A stretch of DNA of 64,000 bases from Ruania albidiflava DSM 18029 (GTDB taxonomy: Bacteria > Actinomycetota > Actinomycetes > Actinomycetales > Beutenbergiaceae). The stretch covers positions 102,070 to 166,069 of the forward strand of contig NZ_ATWL01000010.1 in NCBI RefSeq assembly GCF_000421225.1, read 5' to 3'. The stretch's first letter is position 1, and each line of letters begins with the position of its first letter. Both the position numbers and the translations under genes were made by a program. The notes below the pieces were generated by a model. That model saw only the letters and a list, made by a program, of their open reading frames with translations, did no database searches and was not told the DNA's origin. This document shows positions 1-8,883 of this stretch, piece after piece.

Positions 1-363
1 TCGATGTCCGCAGACCGCCAGCCCACCGAGCTGACCGCGGAGAGCACCAACGGCACCTACTGTGCCGCTCCTGATGGCGTCGACGCCGAGTGCTACACCA
101 TCGACTTCCCCACCCTCACCTATGCCGGCGGGGATGTCTACGACCTTCGCGCCGAGGACCCCACAGCCGAGGGCTGCCTCCCGCTCTCGGTGGAGTACGA
201 ACCGACCGGCGACGACCCGGGTGCCGGGTTCCCGCTCGGCAGCTTCTGCCCCGCTGGTACGTCGATCACGCTGCCTGACTATGTCGACGGCGAGGATCAC
301 CCGGACCGTGCCCGCATCTTCAACAGCCAGGACGGGTCGATGATGCTGCGCGAGCGAGAGTGA
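1..363 (+). CDS. 3' end of an unidentified protein gene (partial)
   Basis: The reading frame is open from the left edge and stops at 361-363, so the true start probably lies outside the window; the ATG at 4 is only the first one visible. About 120 residues can be read. They are acidic, rich in Gly, Pro and Asp, and contain four cysteines, including a CYTIDFP and a GSFCPAG segment, as might occur in a secreted or cell-surface domain. No family is recognised. The gene converges on ispH, and the two stop codons are separated by a single base. Confidence 0.55.
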   Translation, partial: SMSADRQPTELTAESTNGTYCAAPDGVDAECYTIDFPTLTYAGGDVYDLRAEDPTAEGCLPLSVEYEPTGDDPGAGFPLGSFCPAGTSITLPDYVDGEDHPDRARIFNSQDGSMMLRERE

Positions 364-364
364 C

Positions 365-1372
365 TCAGACCGGGGTGACGTCCAAGGTGCGTCGGCCGCC
401 GGGCCGGGCGCTCTGGCCCGCCTTCTTCAGCTCCCCACGCAGCTCCTTGGGCAGGGAGAACATCAGGTCCTCAGTGGCGGTGCGCACCTCCACCACCTCA
501 CCGAAACCCCACCCACCGAGGCGCTCGACCACCTCGCGCACCAGGATCTCCGGGACCGACGCGCCCGAGCTCAGGCCCACCCGGGTGGCGCCGTCGAACC
601 ATGCGCGGTCCAGCTCACCGGCGGCGTCCACCCGGTGGGCGGAGCCAGCGCCCGCCTCCAGGGCCACCTCCACCAGCCGCACGGAGTTGGAGGAGTTCGC
701 CGAGCCGACCACGATCATCACGTCGACCTCCGGGGCGATCTTCTTCACCGCGACCTGTCGGTTCTGGGTGGCGTAGCAGATGTCGTCGCTGGGCGGGTCC
801 TGCAGCTGCGGGAACTTCTCCCGCAACCGGTGCACCGTGGTCATCGTCTCGTCCACCGACAGCGTGGTCTGAGACAGCCACACCACCTTTGCCGGGTCGC
901 GCACGGTGACCTGGTCCACGGCGTCGGGGCCGTCCACGAGCTGCACGTGCTCAGGCGCCTCCCCGGCGGTGCCCTCCACCTCTTCGTGCCCGTCGTGGCC
1001 GATGAGCAGGATGTCGTAGTCGTCCCGGGCGAACCGGACGGCCTCCTTGTGCACCTTGGTGACCAGCGGGCAGGTGGCGTCGATCGTGTCCAGGCCGCGC
1101 GAGGCCGCCTCGGCGCGCACTGCCGGGGAGACCCCGTGCGCGGAGAAGATCACCCGGGCACCCTCGGGGACCTGCTCGGTCTCGGAGACGAACACCGCAC
1201 CCCGCTCGGCCAGCGTGGCCACCACATGCTTGTTGTGCACGATCTCGTTGCGCACGTACACCGGCGGGCCGTAGTGCTCCAGGGCACGCTCGACCGCCTC
1301 GATCGCCCGGTCGACCCCGGCGCAGTAGCCGCGCGGGGCGGCGAGCAGGATCTGCTTGGTCGAGGTGGCCAC
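365..1372 (-). CDS. ispH: 4-hydroxy-3-methylbut-2-enyl diphosphate reductase IspH
   Basis: Last enzyme of the non-mevalonate (MEP) isoprenoid pathway. It reduces HMBPP to IPP and DMAPP with a [4Fe-4S] cluster in the cytoplasm. The 335-residue product has the three cluster cysteines in the expected contexts: C17 in [12 protein letters not shown]101 in [11 protein letters not shown] and C199 in ICYATQNRQ. The TxxN segment around GSANSSNS and the substrate-binding HGVS segment are also present. Length is normal for the family. The start at 1372 ([10 protein letters not shown]) puts the first motif where homologues have it. The helicase gene on the same strand ends only 48 bases upstream. Confidence 0.96.
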   Translation of the reverse strand: MATSTKQILLAAPRGYCAGVDRAIEAVERALEHYGPPVYVRNEIVHNKHVVATLAERGAVFVSETEQVPEGARVIFSAHGVSPAVRAEAASRGLDTIDATCPLVTKVHKEAVRFARDDYDILLIGHDGHEEVEGTAGEAPEHVQLVDGPDAVDQVTVRDPAKVVWLSQTTLSVDETMTTVHRLREKFPQLQDPPSDDICYATQNRQVAVKKIAPEVDVMIVVGSANSSNSVRLVEVALEAGAGSAHRVDAAGELDRAWFDGATRVGLSSGASVPEILVREVVERLGGWGFGEVVEVRTATEDLMFSLPKELRGELKKAGQSARPGGRRTLDVTPV

Positions 1373-1420
1373 GCGCTCCAGTGTAGGTGTCCGGCACCAT
1401 CGGGGCGCGGGTCCGCCGGA

Positions 1421-3827
1421 TCAGTCCGGGACCGGCACCTCCCGGGCGGCCAGCCAGGCCAGGAGCTGACCGGCATCGAGCACCGGCTTGCCGTACTCGC
1501 GGGCCTTGCGGGCCTTCCCGGACTGGGTGCCGGCCTCCGCGGTGACCAGCACATCGGTACGGGTCTTGGTCATCGACGGCACCGGGTGCAGCCCGCCCGC
1601 CCGGGCGAGGTCCTCCATCTGCGGGCGGCCCAGGGATCGTCCCGACGGCGTGAGCACCTCTCCCGTGAAGCACACCCGGGCGCCGGGGTACAGCACCTCG
1701 TCCGCCCCGACCGGCTCGGGCGCACGCATCGCGGCCTCCTCGGCCAGGCCGGCACCCACCAGCTCCTCCAGCCCGCGCAACCGGTCCAGCACCGCTGCGG
1801 TCGCCGGCACGCGCCCAGCAGCGGTGAGCACCTGGGACCGAGCGAGCGCTGCCGTCGGTCCGTCCGGCTGCGGCGCCCCGCCAGCATCCCGGCCGTCACC
1901 GCCGAGCAGTGCCGCCGAGATCTGGCCGCTGATCGCCAGCAGGTCCGCGAGCGCCGGCAGGTGCTCCGGCCTGGGCGCGCGCCGCAGGGTCCCGGGTGAG
2001 CAGGTAGCCCGGACCGCCGGTGGCCAGGTCGGTCTCGCCCGGGTCCAAGAAAGCGTCCACCGCCGGGGCGCTGCCGCCATGGGTCTGGAACGCGGTCAGC
2101 GCCGCCTGCGCGCGCGCCAGGGCGGAAGCACCACCGCGCGGCGCGCCAGCACCAGCCGCACCAGCACCACCGTCCCCGGTCCGCACCGGGACACCGAGCG
2201 GCAGCGGGGCGACCACACCGAGGCGTTTCAGCTCGAAGTCGACCAGCGCCAGGACCTCCTCCACGTCCGGACCGACCGGTGTGCACCCCTGGAGCACCGG
2301 GGCGAGCACCGTCCACGCCTCGGCGAGAGTCGGGGCCAGGGCGACGTCCGCCGTCGTGAGACCGAACCGGCTGCGCGCGTCGGCGAGGTCACGCTGCGGG
2401 TTGACCAGGGTGCTCAGCGCGGTCCCGTCATCGAAGGCGACGGCGATCTCCACCGGACGTGGGCGGCTCCTGCGCCCTTCCTGGCCCACGACCAGGGCGG
2501 CGATCCCGCAGAACCGGGTCTGCGCCGTCGACCCGCGTGCGGAGGCGAGGAACCGCAGGATGCGCCGGTCGGACTTCAGGTCCCTGGGCAGCACCGGGCG
2601 GCGCAGCACCAGCCCGGCCATCGACGTGCACCGGCTGAGCGCCACGTACACCTGCCCGGCGGAGAAGGTGCCACCGGTCAGGTCCACCACCACGTTCTCC
2701 AGGGTCTGCCCCTGGCTCTTGTGGATGGTGATCGCCCAGGCGAGGCGCAGCGGGAGCTGGGTGAAGGTGCCGACCACCTCGTGCCGCAGCCGGCCGCCGT
2801 CGACCATCGGGCGGGTCGCCTCCCAGGTGTGCGGGGCCACCTCGGCCGCGGAACCGTCGGTGAAGGTGACGGTCACCACCAGCTCACCCTCGTCCTCGGC
2901 GATGTGCTCGATCCGGCCGAGAGTGCCGTTCACCCACCGGTCCGCCGGGTCGTTGGTGAGCATCATCACCTGCGCACCGACCTTCAGGTGCAGCACGGCG
3001 TCGGCGGGCTCCTCCAGCGCCGACAGGTCACCGGTGCGGACGGCGGTGCTCAGGTGTTCCGGGGTGTCCAGCTGGGCCAGGCGCTGCTTGTTCCGGGAGG
3101 TGGCGAGCCGGTTGGTAGGGGTCAGGGTGAGCCAGAGCTGGTCGGGTGGGGGCTGGAAGTCGGGGTCGGTGCGGGCGTTCAGCTCCGCCATCGCGTGGCC
3201 GAGCAGCGCACCCTCGCGCAGCGAGTTGAGGATCGCGGTGAGCCGGTCGTCACCGGCCTGGCGGAACACCGTGGTCAGCTCGACAGTCGGGAACGCCTCA
3301 GCCCGGTAGCTGTCCGCGGAGAAGAAGTACGGGGTCTCATACCGGGTGGCGAAGTAGGTGGCGTCGCGGGGGGTGACCACCGGCGGCAGCTGGTGCAGGT
3401 CCCCGACCAGCACCAGCTGCACACCGCCGAACGGGCTGCCGGGGTGGGGGCCGAAGCGTTCCAGGGCGGCGGTGAGCATGTCGAACAGGTCGGCGCGGAC
3501 CATCGAGGCCTCGTCCACCACCAGCGTGTCCAGGGAGGCGATCGCCTTGGCGAACCGGCCGGGGCGGTAGCGCCCGTGCCGCACGTCCTCCAGGGTGGTG
3601 GTCGGACTCAGGCTGAGCAGCCGGTGCAGGGTGTAGCCGCCGACGTTCAGTGCGGCGATCCCGGTGGGGGCGGCGACCACCACGGACCGCCGGGTGCTGG
3701 CCAGGAACTGCCGCACCAGCGTGGACTTGCCGGTGCCGGCCCGGCCGGTGAGGAACAGGTTCTCCCCCGACTCCAGCAGTGCCAGGGCGCGGGTGAGCTC
3801 CTCGGTGCGCACGAGGGCGGTGGTCAT
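1421..3827 (-). pseudogene. RecD/PIF1-like AAA helicase with exonuclease-like and BRCT regions; frameshifted
   Basis: Start at 3827 (MTTALVRTEEL). The N-terminal 430 or so residues are an SF1 helicase: Walker [10 protein letters not shown] at 28-36, Walker B LVVDEASM, GDLHQLPPV, and a C-terminal helicase segment IHKSQGQT. A DnaQ-exonuclease-like stretch follows (FCGIAALVVGQE, IAVAFDDGT). The frame then breaks near 1970-1990: the original frame runs on to a stop at 1896, while a different frame carries a Pro/Ala-rich linker and a clear BRCT domain (GARVCFTGEV, GKARKAREYGKPVLDAGQL) down to 1421. Total length is 3n+1, so one extra base, or two lost, in the GCGCGCGCCC run explains it. It could be a real lesion, an assembly error or, less likely, recoding. 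Proposed role is DNA repair. Confidence 0.8.
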
Positions 3828-3936
3828 GGCCACCACCGTAGGCGTACCGAGCCGGCTGACAGGCCAGAGCCGGTCGAAGGCAGCGGACGTGGACAGCGGT
3901 GCCGCGATGTCCCCGGTGTGCGGCACAGTAGAGGTC

Positions 3937-5208
3937 ATGACCGCCGAGCCCACCAGCGCCGACCTGCCGGCCAAGGCCATCGAGACCACTGCCGAGCGGC
4001 CGTGGCCGGTGCGGTTGCTGAGCACGAAGATCGCCGAGTACGTGAACCGGATGGCCCCGGTGTGGGTGGAGGGGCAGCTGGTGCAGCTGAACACCCACAA
4101 CGCGTCGGCCACCGCGTTCCTCACCCTGCGGGACACCGATGTGGACATGTCGCTGAACGTGACCATGCTGAAGCGACTGCTGCAGGCTGCACCGGCCCTG
4201 ACCGAGGGCGCGCACGTGGTGGTGCACGCCAAGCCCTCGTTCTGGACCAAGCGCGGCACGCTCAGCCTGCGCGCCACCGACCTGCGTGCGATCGGCATCG
4301 GGGAGCTGCTCGCCCGGATCGAGGAGCTGAAGAAGGTGCTCGCCGCGGAGGGGCTCTTCGACGTCGACCGGAAACGGCCGTTGCCGTTCCTGCCCGGGCG
4401 GGTCGGGCTCATCTGCGGCCGGGACGCCAAGGCCAAGCACGACGTGCTGGTCAACGCCCGCGCCCGCTGGCCGCACGTGCACTTCGAGATCCGCGAGGTG
4501 GCGGTGCAGGGACCCAGCTGTGTGCCGCAGGTCAGCCGCGCGATCGCCGAGCTGGACGCCGATGAGGACGTGGAGGTGATCGTGGTGGCCCGCGGCGGCG
4601 GGTCGGTGGAGGACCTGCTGCCGTTCTCCAACGAGACGATGGTCCGGGCGGCCGCCGCGTGCAGCACCCCGCTGGTGGCGGCGATCGGGCACGAGACCGA
4701 CTGCCCGCTGCTGGACCTGGTCGCTGACTACCGGGCCTCCACCCCCACCGATGCGGCGAAGCGGATCGTGCCGGACGTGGCCGGTGAGCTGACCAACATC
4801 GCTGCGGCCCGCACCCGCATGGCTGAGGCGCTGACTCGGCGGCTGCACGTGGAGCAGGACCGGCTCACCGCACTGCGCACCCGCCCGGTGCTGGCCGACC
4901 CGATGACGATGGTCACTACCCGCACCGAGCAGGTCGACCGGCTGCGCGAGGCGGCCCGGACCGCGTTCGGCACCCGGCTAGAGCGTGCCCACGGTGAGGT
5001 GAATGCGTTGCGCACCGCCCTGCGCACACTCTCCCCGGAGGCCACCCTCCGGCGCGGGTACGCCGTGCTGCGCACCGAGGATGGCGCCGTCGTGCGGGAT
5101 CCTGGCGAGGTCACCGACGGACAGCACCTGGAGGCCCTGGTGGCCCAGGGCAGGTTCGACGTAGAGGTCCGCCCCGGGCGGAACGAGCAGAAGGACGTGG
5201 TTGGATGA
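3937..5208 (+). CDS. xseA: Exodeoxyribonuclease VII large subunit
   Basis: Catalytic subunit of exonuclease VII, which degrades single-stranded DNA from both ends. The 423-residue product has an N-terminal OB-fold region (RLLSTKIAEYVNRMAPVWVEGQ), the catalytic core with GLICGRDAKAKHDVL, VARGGGSVEDLLPF and IGHETDCPLLD, and a C-terminal helical region that ends in LRRGYAVL. The ATG at 3937 matches the usual start; the frame is open further upstream, but that part overlaps the divergent helicase start and looks non-coding. The last bases overlap xseB by four (ATGA), so the two subunits are translationally coupled. Confidence 0.96.
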   Translation: MTAEPTSADLPAKAIETTAERPWPVRLLSTKIAEYVNRMAPVWVEGQLVQLNTHNASATAFLTLRDTDVDMSLNVTMLKRLLQAAPALTEGAHVVVHAKPSFWTKRGTLSLRATDLRAIGIGELLARIEELKKVLAAEGLFDVDRKRPLPFLPGRVGLICGRDAKAKHDVLVNARARWPHVHFEIREVAVQGPSCVPQVSRAIAELDADEDVEVIVVARGGGSVEDLLPFSNETMVRAAAACSTPLVAAIGHETDCPLLDLVADYRASTPTDAAKRIVPDVAGELTNIAAARTRMAEALTRRLHVEQDRLTALRTRPVLADPMTMVTTRTEQVDRLREAARTAFGTRLERAHGEVNALRTALRTLSPEATLRRGYAVLRTEDGAVVRDPGEVTDGQHLEALVAQGRFDVEVRPGRNEQKDVVG

Positions 5209-5489
5209 GCACCGTGAACGAACAGGCACCCGACGTGGCCACGCTCAGCTATGAGCAGGCCCGCGACGAGCTGGTGGACGTGGTCGGCAGGCTGGAGAGC
5301 GGCGCCGCCTCGCTGGAGGACTCCCTCGCCCTGTGGGAGCGGGGTGAGGCGCTGGCGGACCGGTGCCAGGGCTGGCTGGATGCCGCCCGGGACCGGCTGG
5401 CCGCCGCGAAAGGCGACTCGGTGGTCACCGCTGAGGAGACCGAGGCGGGCGGCACGGCGGAGCCCAGCGAGCGCGAGCCGGCCTCGTGA
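5205..5489 (+). CDS. xseB: Exodeoxyribonuclease VII small subunit
   Basis: Partner of XseA that forms the multi-subunit small-subunit assembly of exonuclease VII. The 94-residue protein has the family core LSYEQARDELVDVVGRLESG followed by LEDSLALWERGEALADRCQGWL, and an acidic disordered tail after residue 75. The ATG overlaps the xseA stop (ATGA), and the TGA at the end overlaps the GTG of the sugar kinase gene. It is therefore the second gene of a tightly coupled four-gene operon. Confidence 0.95.
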   Translation: MSTVNEQAPDVATLSYEQARDELVDVVGRLESGAASLEDSLALWERGEALADRCQGWLDAARDRLAAAKGDSVVTAEETEAGGTAEPSEREPAS

Positions 5490-6409
5490 ACCAGCGCGCG
5501 CTGGTGATCGGTGAGGCGCTGGTGGACGTGGTGCACGCCGCGGACGGCACCGTGGTCGAGCACCCGGGCGGGTCGCCGGCGAACGTGGCCCTCGGTCTGG
5601 CGCGGCTGGCGCGCACCGCCGAGCTGGCTACCTGGTTCGCCGACGACGCCCATGGCGAGCTGCTCCGGGAGCACCTGACCTCCAGCAGGGTGCACCTGGT
5701 GCCCGGCTCGGACGGTGCCGAGCGCACCTCCTCGGCAGTGGCCACCCTTGCCGCGGACGGCGGAGCCTCCTATGTCTTCGACCTCACCTCGCACGTACCG
5801 GAGGTGGTGCTGGACGACTCCATCGCCGTGCTGCACACCGGCTCGATCGCCGCAACCTTGCAGCCGAGTGCGGACGAGATCACCAACCTGTGCGCCGCCG
5901 CCCGCCCCCATGCCACGATCAGCTACGACCCGAACGTCCGACCCACGATCATGGGCGAGCCCGATGCGGTGCGCCGCAGGATCGAGCGGCTGGTAGCCGG
6001 GGCAGATGTGGTGAAGGTCTCCGACGAGGACATCGCCTGGCTCTACCCCGGTCAGGACGTGACCGATGCGGTGCGCCGGTGGGCCGCCGCGGGCCCTGCG
6101 CTGGTGGTGCTCACCCGGGGCGCATCCGGGTCCCTGGGGTTCACCTCCGGCGGGGTCGAGGTGATCGTGCCGGCACCGCTGGTGCGGGTGGTGGATACCG
6201 TCGGTGCTGGGGACGCCTACATGGCCGGGCTCATCGACGGGCTCTGGTCCGCCGACCTGCTCGGCGCCGACCGCCGGGAGCAGCTGCACGCCATGCAGGC
6301 CGAGACGGTGCAGACGGCGATGAGCCATGCTGCCCGGATCGCGGCGATCGTCGTCTCCCGCGCGGGAGCCAACCCACCCACCCGCAACGAGCTGGAGGAG
6401 CCCGAGTGA
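5486..6409 (+). CDS. PfkB-family carbohydrate kinase (fructokinase-like)
   Basis: Ribokinase-family sugar kinase of 307 residues. It shows the N-terminal GEALVDVV and GGSPANVALGLARL motifs (substrate side) and the C-terminal signature DTVGAGDAYMAGLIDGL with the catalytic Asp. Fructokinases often have this N-terminal pattern, but the sugar cannot be fixed from sequence alone. The GTG start overlaps the xseB stop (GTGA), and its own stop overlaps the carbonic anhydrase GTG, so it sits in the middle of an operon with no functional link to exonuclease VII that I know of. Confidence 0.9.
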   Translation: MNQRALVIGEALVDVVHAADGTVVEHPGGSPANVALGLARLARTAELATWFADDAHGELLREHLTSSRVHLVPGSDGAERTSSAVATLAADGGASYVFDLTSHVPEVVLDDSIAVLHTGSIAATLQPSADEITNLCAAARPHATISYDPNVRPTIMGEPDAVRRRIERLVAGADVVKVSDEDIAWLYPGQDVTDAVRRWAAAGPALVVLTRGASGSLGFTSGGVEVIVPAPLVRVVDTVGAGDAYMAGLIDGLWSADLLGADRREQLHAMQAETVQTAMSHAARIAAIVVSRAGANPPTRNELEEPE

Positions 6410-7077
6410 CCAGCACCCTCACCCCTGCCGAGGCCTATGCCGCGCTGATGGAAGGTAACACCCGGTTCGTCGCCGGGGCTTCCGACCACCCGAACCAGAA
6501 CGTGGAACGGCGCGCCGAGCTGTCCTCCGCCCAGGCTCCGTTCGCGGTGCTGTTCGGCTGCTCGGACTCCCGTGTGGCTGCCGAGATCATCTTCGACCGC
6601 GGGCTGGGGGACCTGTTCGTGGTCCGCACTGCCGGGCACGTGGTGGACACCACGGTCACCGGGTCGATCGAGTTCGGCGTGGACCTGCTGCACACCCCGC
6701 TGGTGGTGGTCCTCGGGCACCAGGGCTGTGGTGCGGTGGGGGCGGCTGCTGAGGCGCTCGCCACCGGCACGCTGCCGAACAACTTCGTGCGCGCCATCGT
6801 CGACCGGGTGATCCCCAGCCTGGTCACCGGGACGGCGGAGCGCGACGGCGCCGACGGCACGGTGAACAAGGACTCGCTCACCCTGCACCTGGTGGACCAG
6901 CGTCATCTGCTCACCGAGCACGTGCGCTCCACGGTGCGGATGCTGCACGACTACTCCGCAGTGCTGGAAGAGGCCGTGGCGGCCGGCCGGTGCGCGATCG
7001 TGGGCATGGAGTACGACCTGGCCGACGGCACCGCGCGCACGGTCGAGGTGATCGGCAACATCGAGCCGCAAGGCTGA
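6406..7077 (+). CDS. Beta-class carbonic anhydrase
   Basis: Zinc enzyme that interconverts CO2 and bicarbonate. The 223-residue product has the beta-class zinc ligands and dyad: Cys and Asp of FGCSDSRV, then His and Cys of LGHQGCGAV. NTE-type HTAGHVVD residues around the second strand are conserved. The GTG at 6406 overlaps the kinase TGA. This is the last gene of the xseA-xseB-kinase-carbonic anhydrase operon, and a GC-rich hairpin starts at the base after its stop. Confidence 0.95.
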   Translation: MTSTLTPAEAYAALMEGNTRFVAGASDHPNQNVERRAELSSAQAPFAVLFGCSDSRVAAEIIFDRGLGDLFVVRTAGHVVDTTVTGSIEFGVDLLHTPLVVVLGHQGCGAVGAAAEALATGTLPNNFVRAIVDRVIPSLVTGTAERDGADGTVNKDSLTLHLVDQRHLLTEHVRSTVRMLHDYSAVLEEAVAAGRCAIVGMEYDLADGTARTVEVIGNIEPQG

Positions 7078-7100
7078 GGACGGGCAGCACCGGCCCGTCC
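7078..7100 (+). terminator. Hairpin after carbonic anhydrase gene
   Basis: Perfect 7-bp stem GGACGGG / CCCGTCC with a 9-base loop, beginning immediately after the TGA. No T-tract follows, as is common in high-GC actinobacteria. It probably ends the xseA operon transcript ahead of the convergent XRE-MurA gene. The remaining 126 bases to that gene show nothing else I can support. Confidence 0.6.
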
Positions 7101-7226
7101 GGAGCGGGCAGCAGCCCCACGGGCGGGCACCGGACCAACCACCGCCGCCACCGGTCGCGGTGTTCCTCGACCGCGAGCCGGTCACGATGGCGGACGACCA
7201 CGAGACCCGCCTGCGCCGGTAGCCGG

Positions 7227-8771
7227 TCAGTCCCGGAACGTCTCGATCTGCGCGCCAAGCTCGATCAGCCGCTCCTGCAGCTGCTCGTAGCCGCGGGAGA
7301 TGATGTCCACACCGCGCAGCACAGAGGTGCCCTTGGCGGCGAGCATCGCCAGCAGGATCACCACCGCAGGGCGCAGCGCCGGCGGGCAGCTCACCTCGGC
7401 GCCGGACCAGCGGGTCGGTCCGGTGACGTCCAGGCGGTGCTGGTCCAGCAGGCGCACGTCCGCACCGAGCCGGGTCAGGTCGGTCAAGTGGATCGCCCGG
7501 TTGTCGTACACCCAGTCGTGGATCGTAGAGGTGCCGGCAGCACAGGCGGCGATCACCGCGAAGAACGGCAGGTTGTCGATGTTCAAGCCTGGGAACGGCA
7601 TCGGGTGGATCTTGTCGATCGGCGCCCGCAGCTCGCTGGGATGCACAGTGACGTCCACCAGCCGGGTGCGGCCGTTGGCGGCCGGGTACTCCGGGGAGGT
7701 CGTGTACCGCAGCCCCATCTCGGCCAGGGTCGCCAGCTCGATCTCCATGAACTCGATCGGCACCCGGGTGACGGTGATCTCCGAGCCGGTCACGATACCG
7801 GCGGTGAGCAGGCTCATCGCCTCCACCGGATCCTCACCCAAGGAGTAGGTGACGTCGGCGTCGATCTCCGCCAGGCCGTGCACGCGCAGCGTGGTGGTGC
7901 CGATGCCCTCGACGCGCACACCGAGCAGCTCCAGGTAGAAGCACAGGTCCTGGACCATGTAGTTCGGGCTGGCGTTGCGGATCACGGTCACGCCGGGGTG
8001 CCGGGCGGCGGCCATCAGGGCGTTCTCGGTGACCGTGTCGCCCCGCTCGGTGAGCACCACGGACAGCTCCTGCGGCTGGCCGGTGGTGACTGCGGCCTGG
8101 TACCAGCCGCCGGTGGCGAGCACCTCCAGTCCGAACGGCCGGAGCGCGATCATGTGCGGCTCGACCGTGCGGGTGCCCAGGTCGCAGCCGCCAGCGTAGG
8201 GCAGCTGGAACGAGGTCTCCCGGCCGAGCAGCGGTCCCAGGAACATGATGATGCTGCGGGTGCGGCGCGCGGCGTCCTCGTCGATACCGGCCAAGTTCAG
8301 CTCCGCCGGCGGCACGATCTCCAGGTCCTTGCCATCCTCGGACCAGGTGGCGCGTACCCCGATGGAGCGCAGCACGTCCACGATCCGGTCCACCTCCACG
8401 ATCCGGGCCACCTGTCGCAGCGTGGTGCGGCCCCGGTTCAGCAGCGAGGCGCACAGCAGCGCCACCGCCCCGTTCTTGGAGGTGTTCACCCGGATGGTGC
8501 CGGACAGCTGCTGCCCGCCGGTGACGCGCAGGTGGGTAGGCCGTGGGGCACCGATGGACAGCAGGTCGGCGTCCAGGGCCTCGTTGATACGGGAGAGCAT
8601 CTCCACGGACAGGTTCTGGCTGCCCTGCTCGATCCGTGCGATCGCGCTCTGGCTGGTGCCGAGCACCTCGGCGAGCTGGGTCTGGGTGAAGCCCCGGTTC
8701 TGGCGGGCCCCCCGGATCAGGCTGCCGATCTGCGCGATCGTGGTCTTCGGATCCTCAATCACCGTCGTCAT
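7227..8771 (-). CDS. XRE-type HTH fused to UDP-N-acetylglucosamine 1-carboxyvinyltransferase (MurA-like)
   Basis: A 514-residue two-part protein. Residues about 12-70 form a lambda-repressor-like helix-turn-helix (IRGARQNRGFTQTQLAEVLG, TSQSAIARIEQG). The rest is an EPSP-synthase-fold enolpyruvyl transferase. The MurA catalytic residues are kept: Lys in NTSKNGAVAL, Arg in RRTRSIIMFLG, Cys196 in GGCDLGTRTVEPH, Asp in NIDNLPFFAV, and a C-terminal Arg in ISRGYEQLQERL. It can be expected to bind or convert UDP-GlcNAc for peptidoglycan synthesis and may regulate its own gene. The start at 8771 was chosen because it precedes the HTH directly and lies 9 bases from a 20-base palindrome. Homologous fusions are, to my knowledge, known in actinobacteria; their role is less clear than that of ordinary MurA. 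Confidence 0.9.
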   Translation of the reverse strand: MTTVIEDPKTTIAQIGSLIRGARQNRGFTQTQLAEVLGTSQSAIARIEQGSQNLSVEMLSRINEALDADLLSIGAPRPTHLRVTGGQQLSGTIRVNTSKNGAVALLCASLLNRGRTTLRQVARIVEVDRIVDVLRSIGVRATWSEDGKDLEIVPPAELNLAGIDEDAARRTRSIIMFLGPLLGRETSFQLPYAGGCDLGTRTVEPHMIALRPFGLEVLATGGWYQAAVTTGQPQELSVVLTERGDTVTENALMAAARHPGVTVIRNASPNYMVQDLCFYLELLGVRVEGIGTTTLRVHGLAEIDADVTYSLGEDPVEAMSLLTAGIVTGSEITVTRVPIEFMEIELATLAEMGLRYTTSPEYPAANGRTRLVDVTVHPSELRAPIDKIHPMPFPGLNIDNLPFFAVIAACAAGTSTIHDWVYDNRAIHLTDLTRLGADVRLLDQHRLDVTGPTRWSGAEVSCPPALRPAVVILLAMLAAKGTSVLRGVDIISRGYEQLQERLIELGAQIETFRD

Positions 8772-8780
8772 ATCAGCACC

Positions 8781-8800
8781 GTATCTCACATCTGAGATAC
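8781..8800. promoter_or_regulatory. Palindromic operator upstream of the XRE-MurA gene
   Basis: GTATCTCACATCTGAGATAC is a dyad with perfect 8-base arms (GTATCTCA / TGAGATAC) around CATC. It lies just upstream of the start codon of the fused regulator-enzyme gene, where RNA polymerase or the ribosome would bind. XRE proteins usually bind short palindromes of this size, so autoregulation is the natural inference. No other copy was noticed in the window by eye. Confidence 0.7.
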
Positions 8801-8883
8801 GGCGAAGCTGGCGAGGCGACCATGATCGTAATCTTGGCCACTCATTCGTGCCGAACATGCGGATGGTGACTTTTCGGTCTACT

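Noticed and set aside
1488..4565. Plus-strand open frame of over 1000 codons opposite the helicase gene
   Set aside because: Antisense frame typical of 70% GC DNA. It has Arg/Gly/His-rich sequence without motifs and overlaps a well-supported gene on the other strand.
7101..7223. Short plus-strand frame before the XRE-MurA gene end
   Set aside because: About 20 codons, no ribosome site and no recognisable protein.
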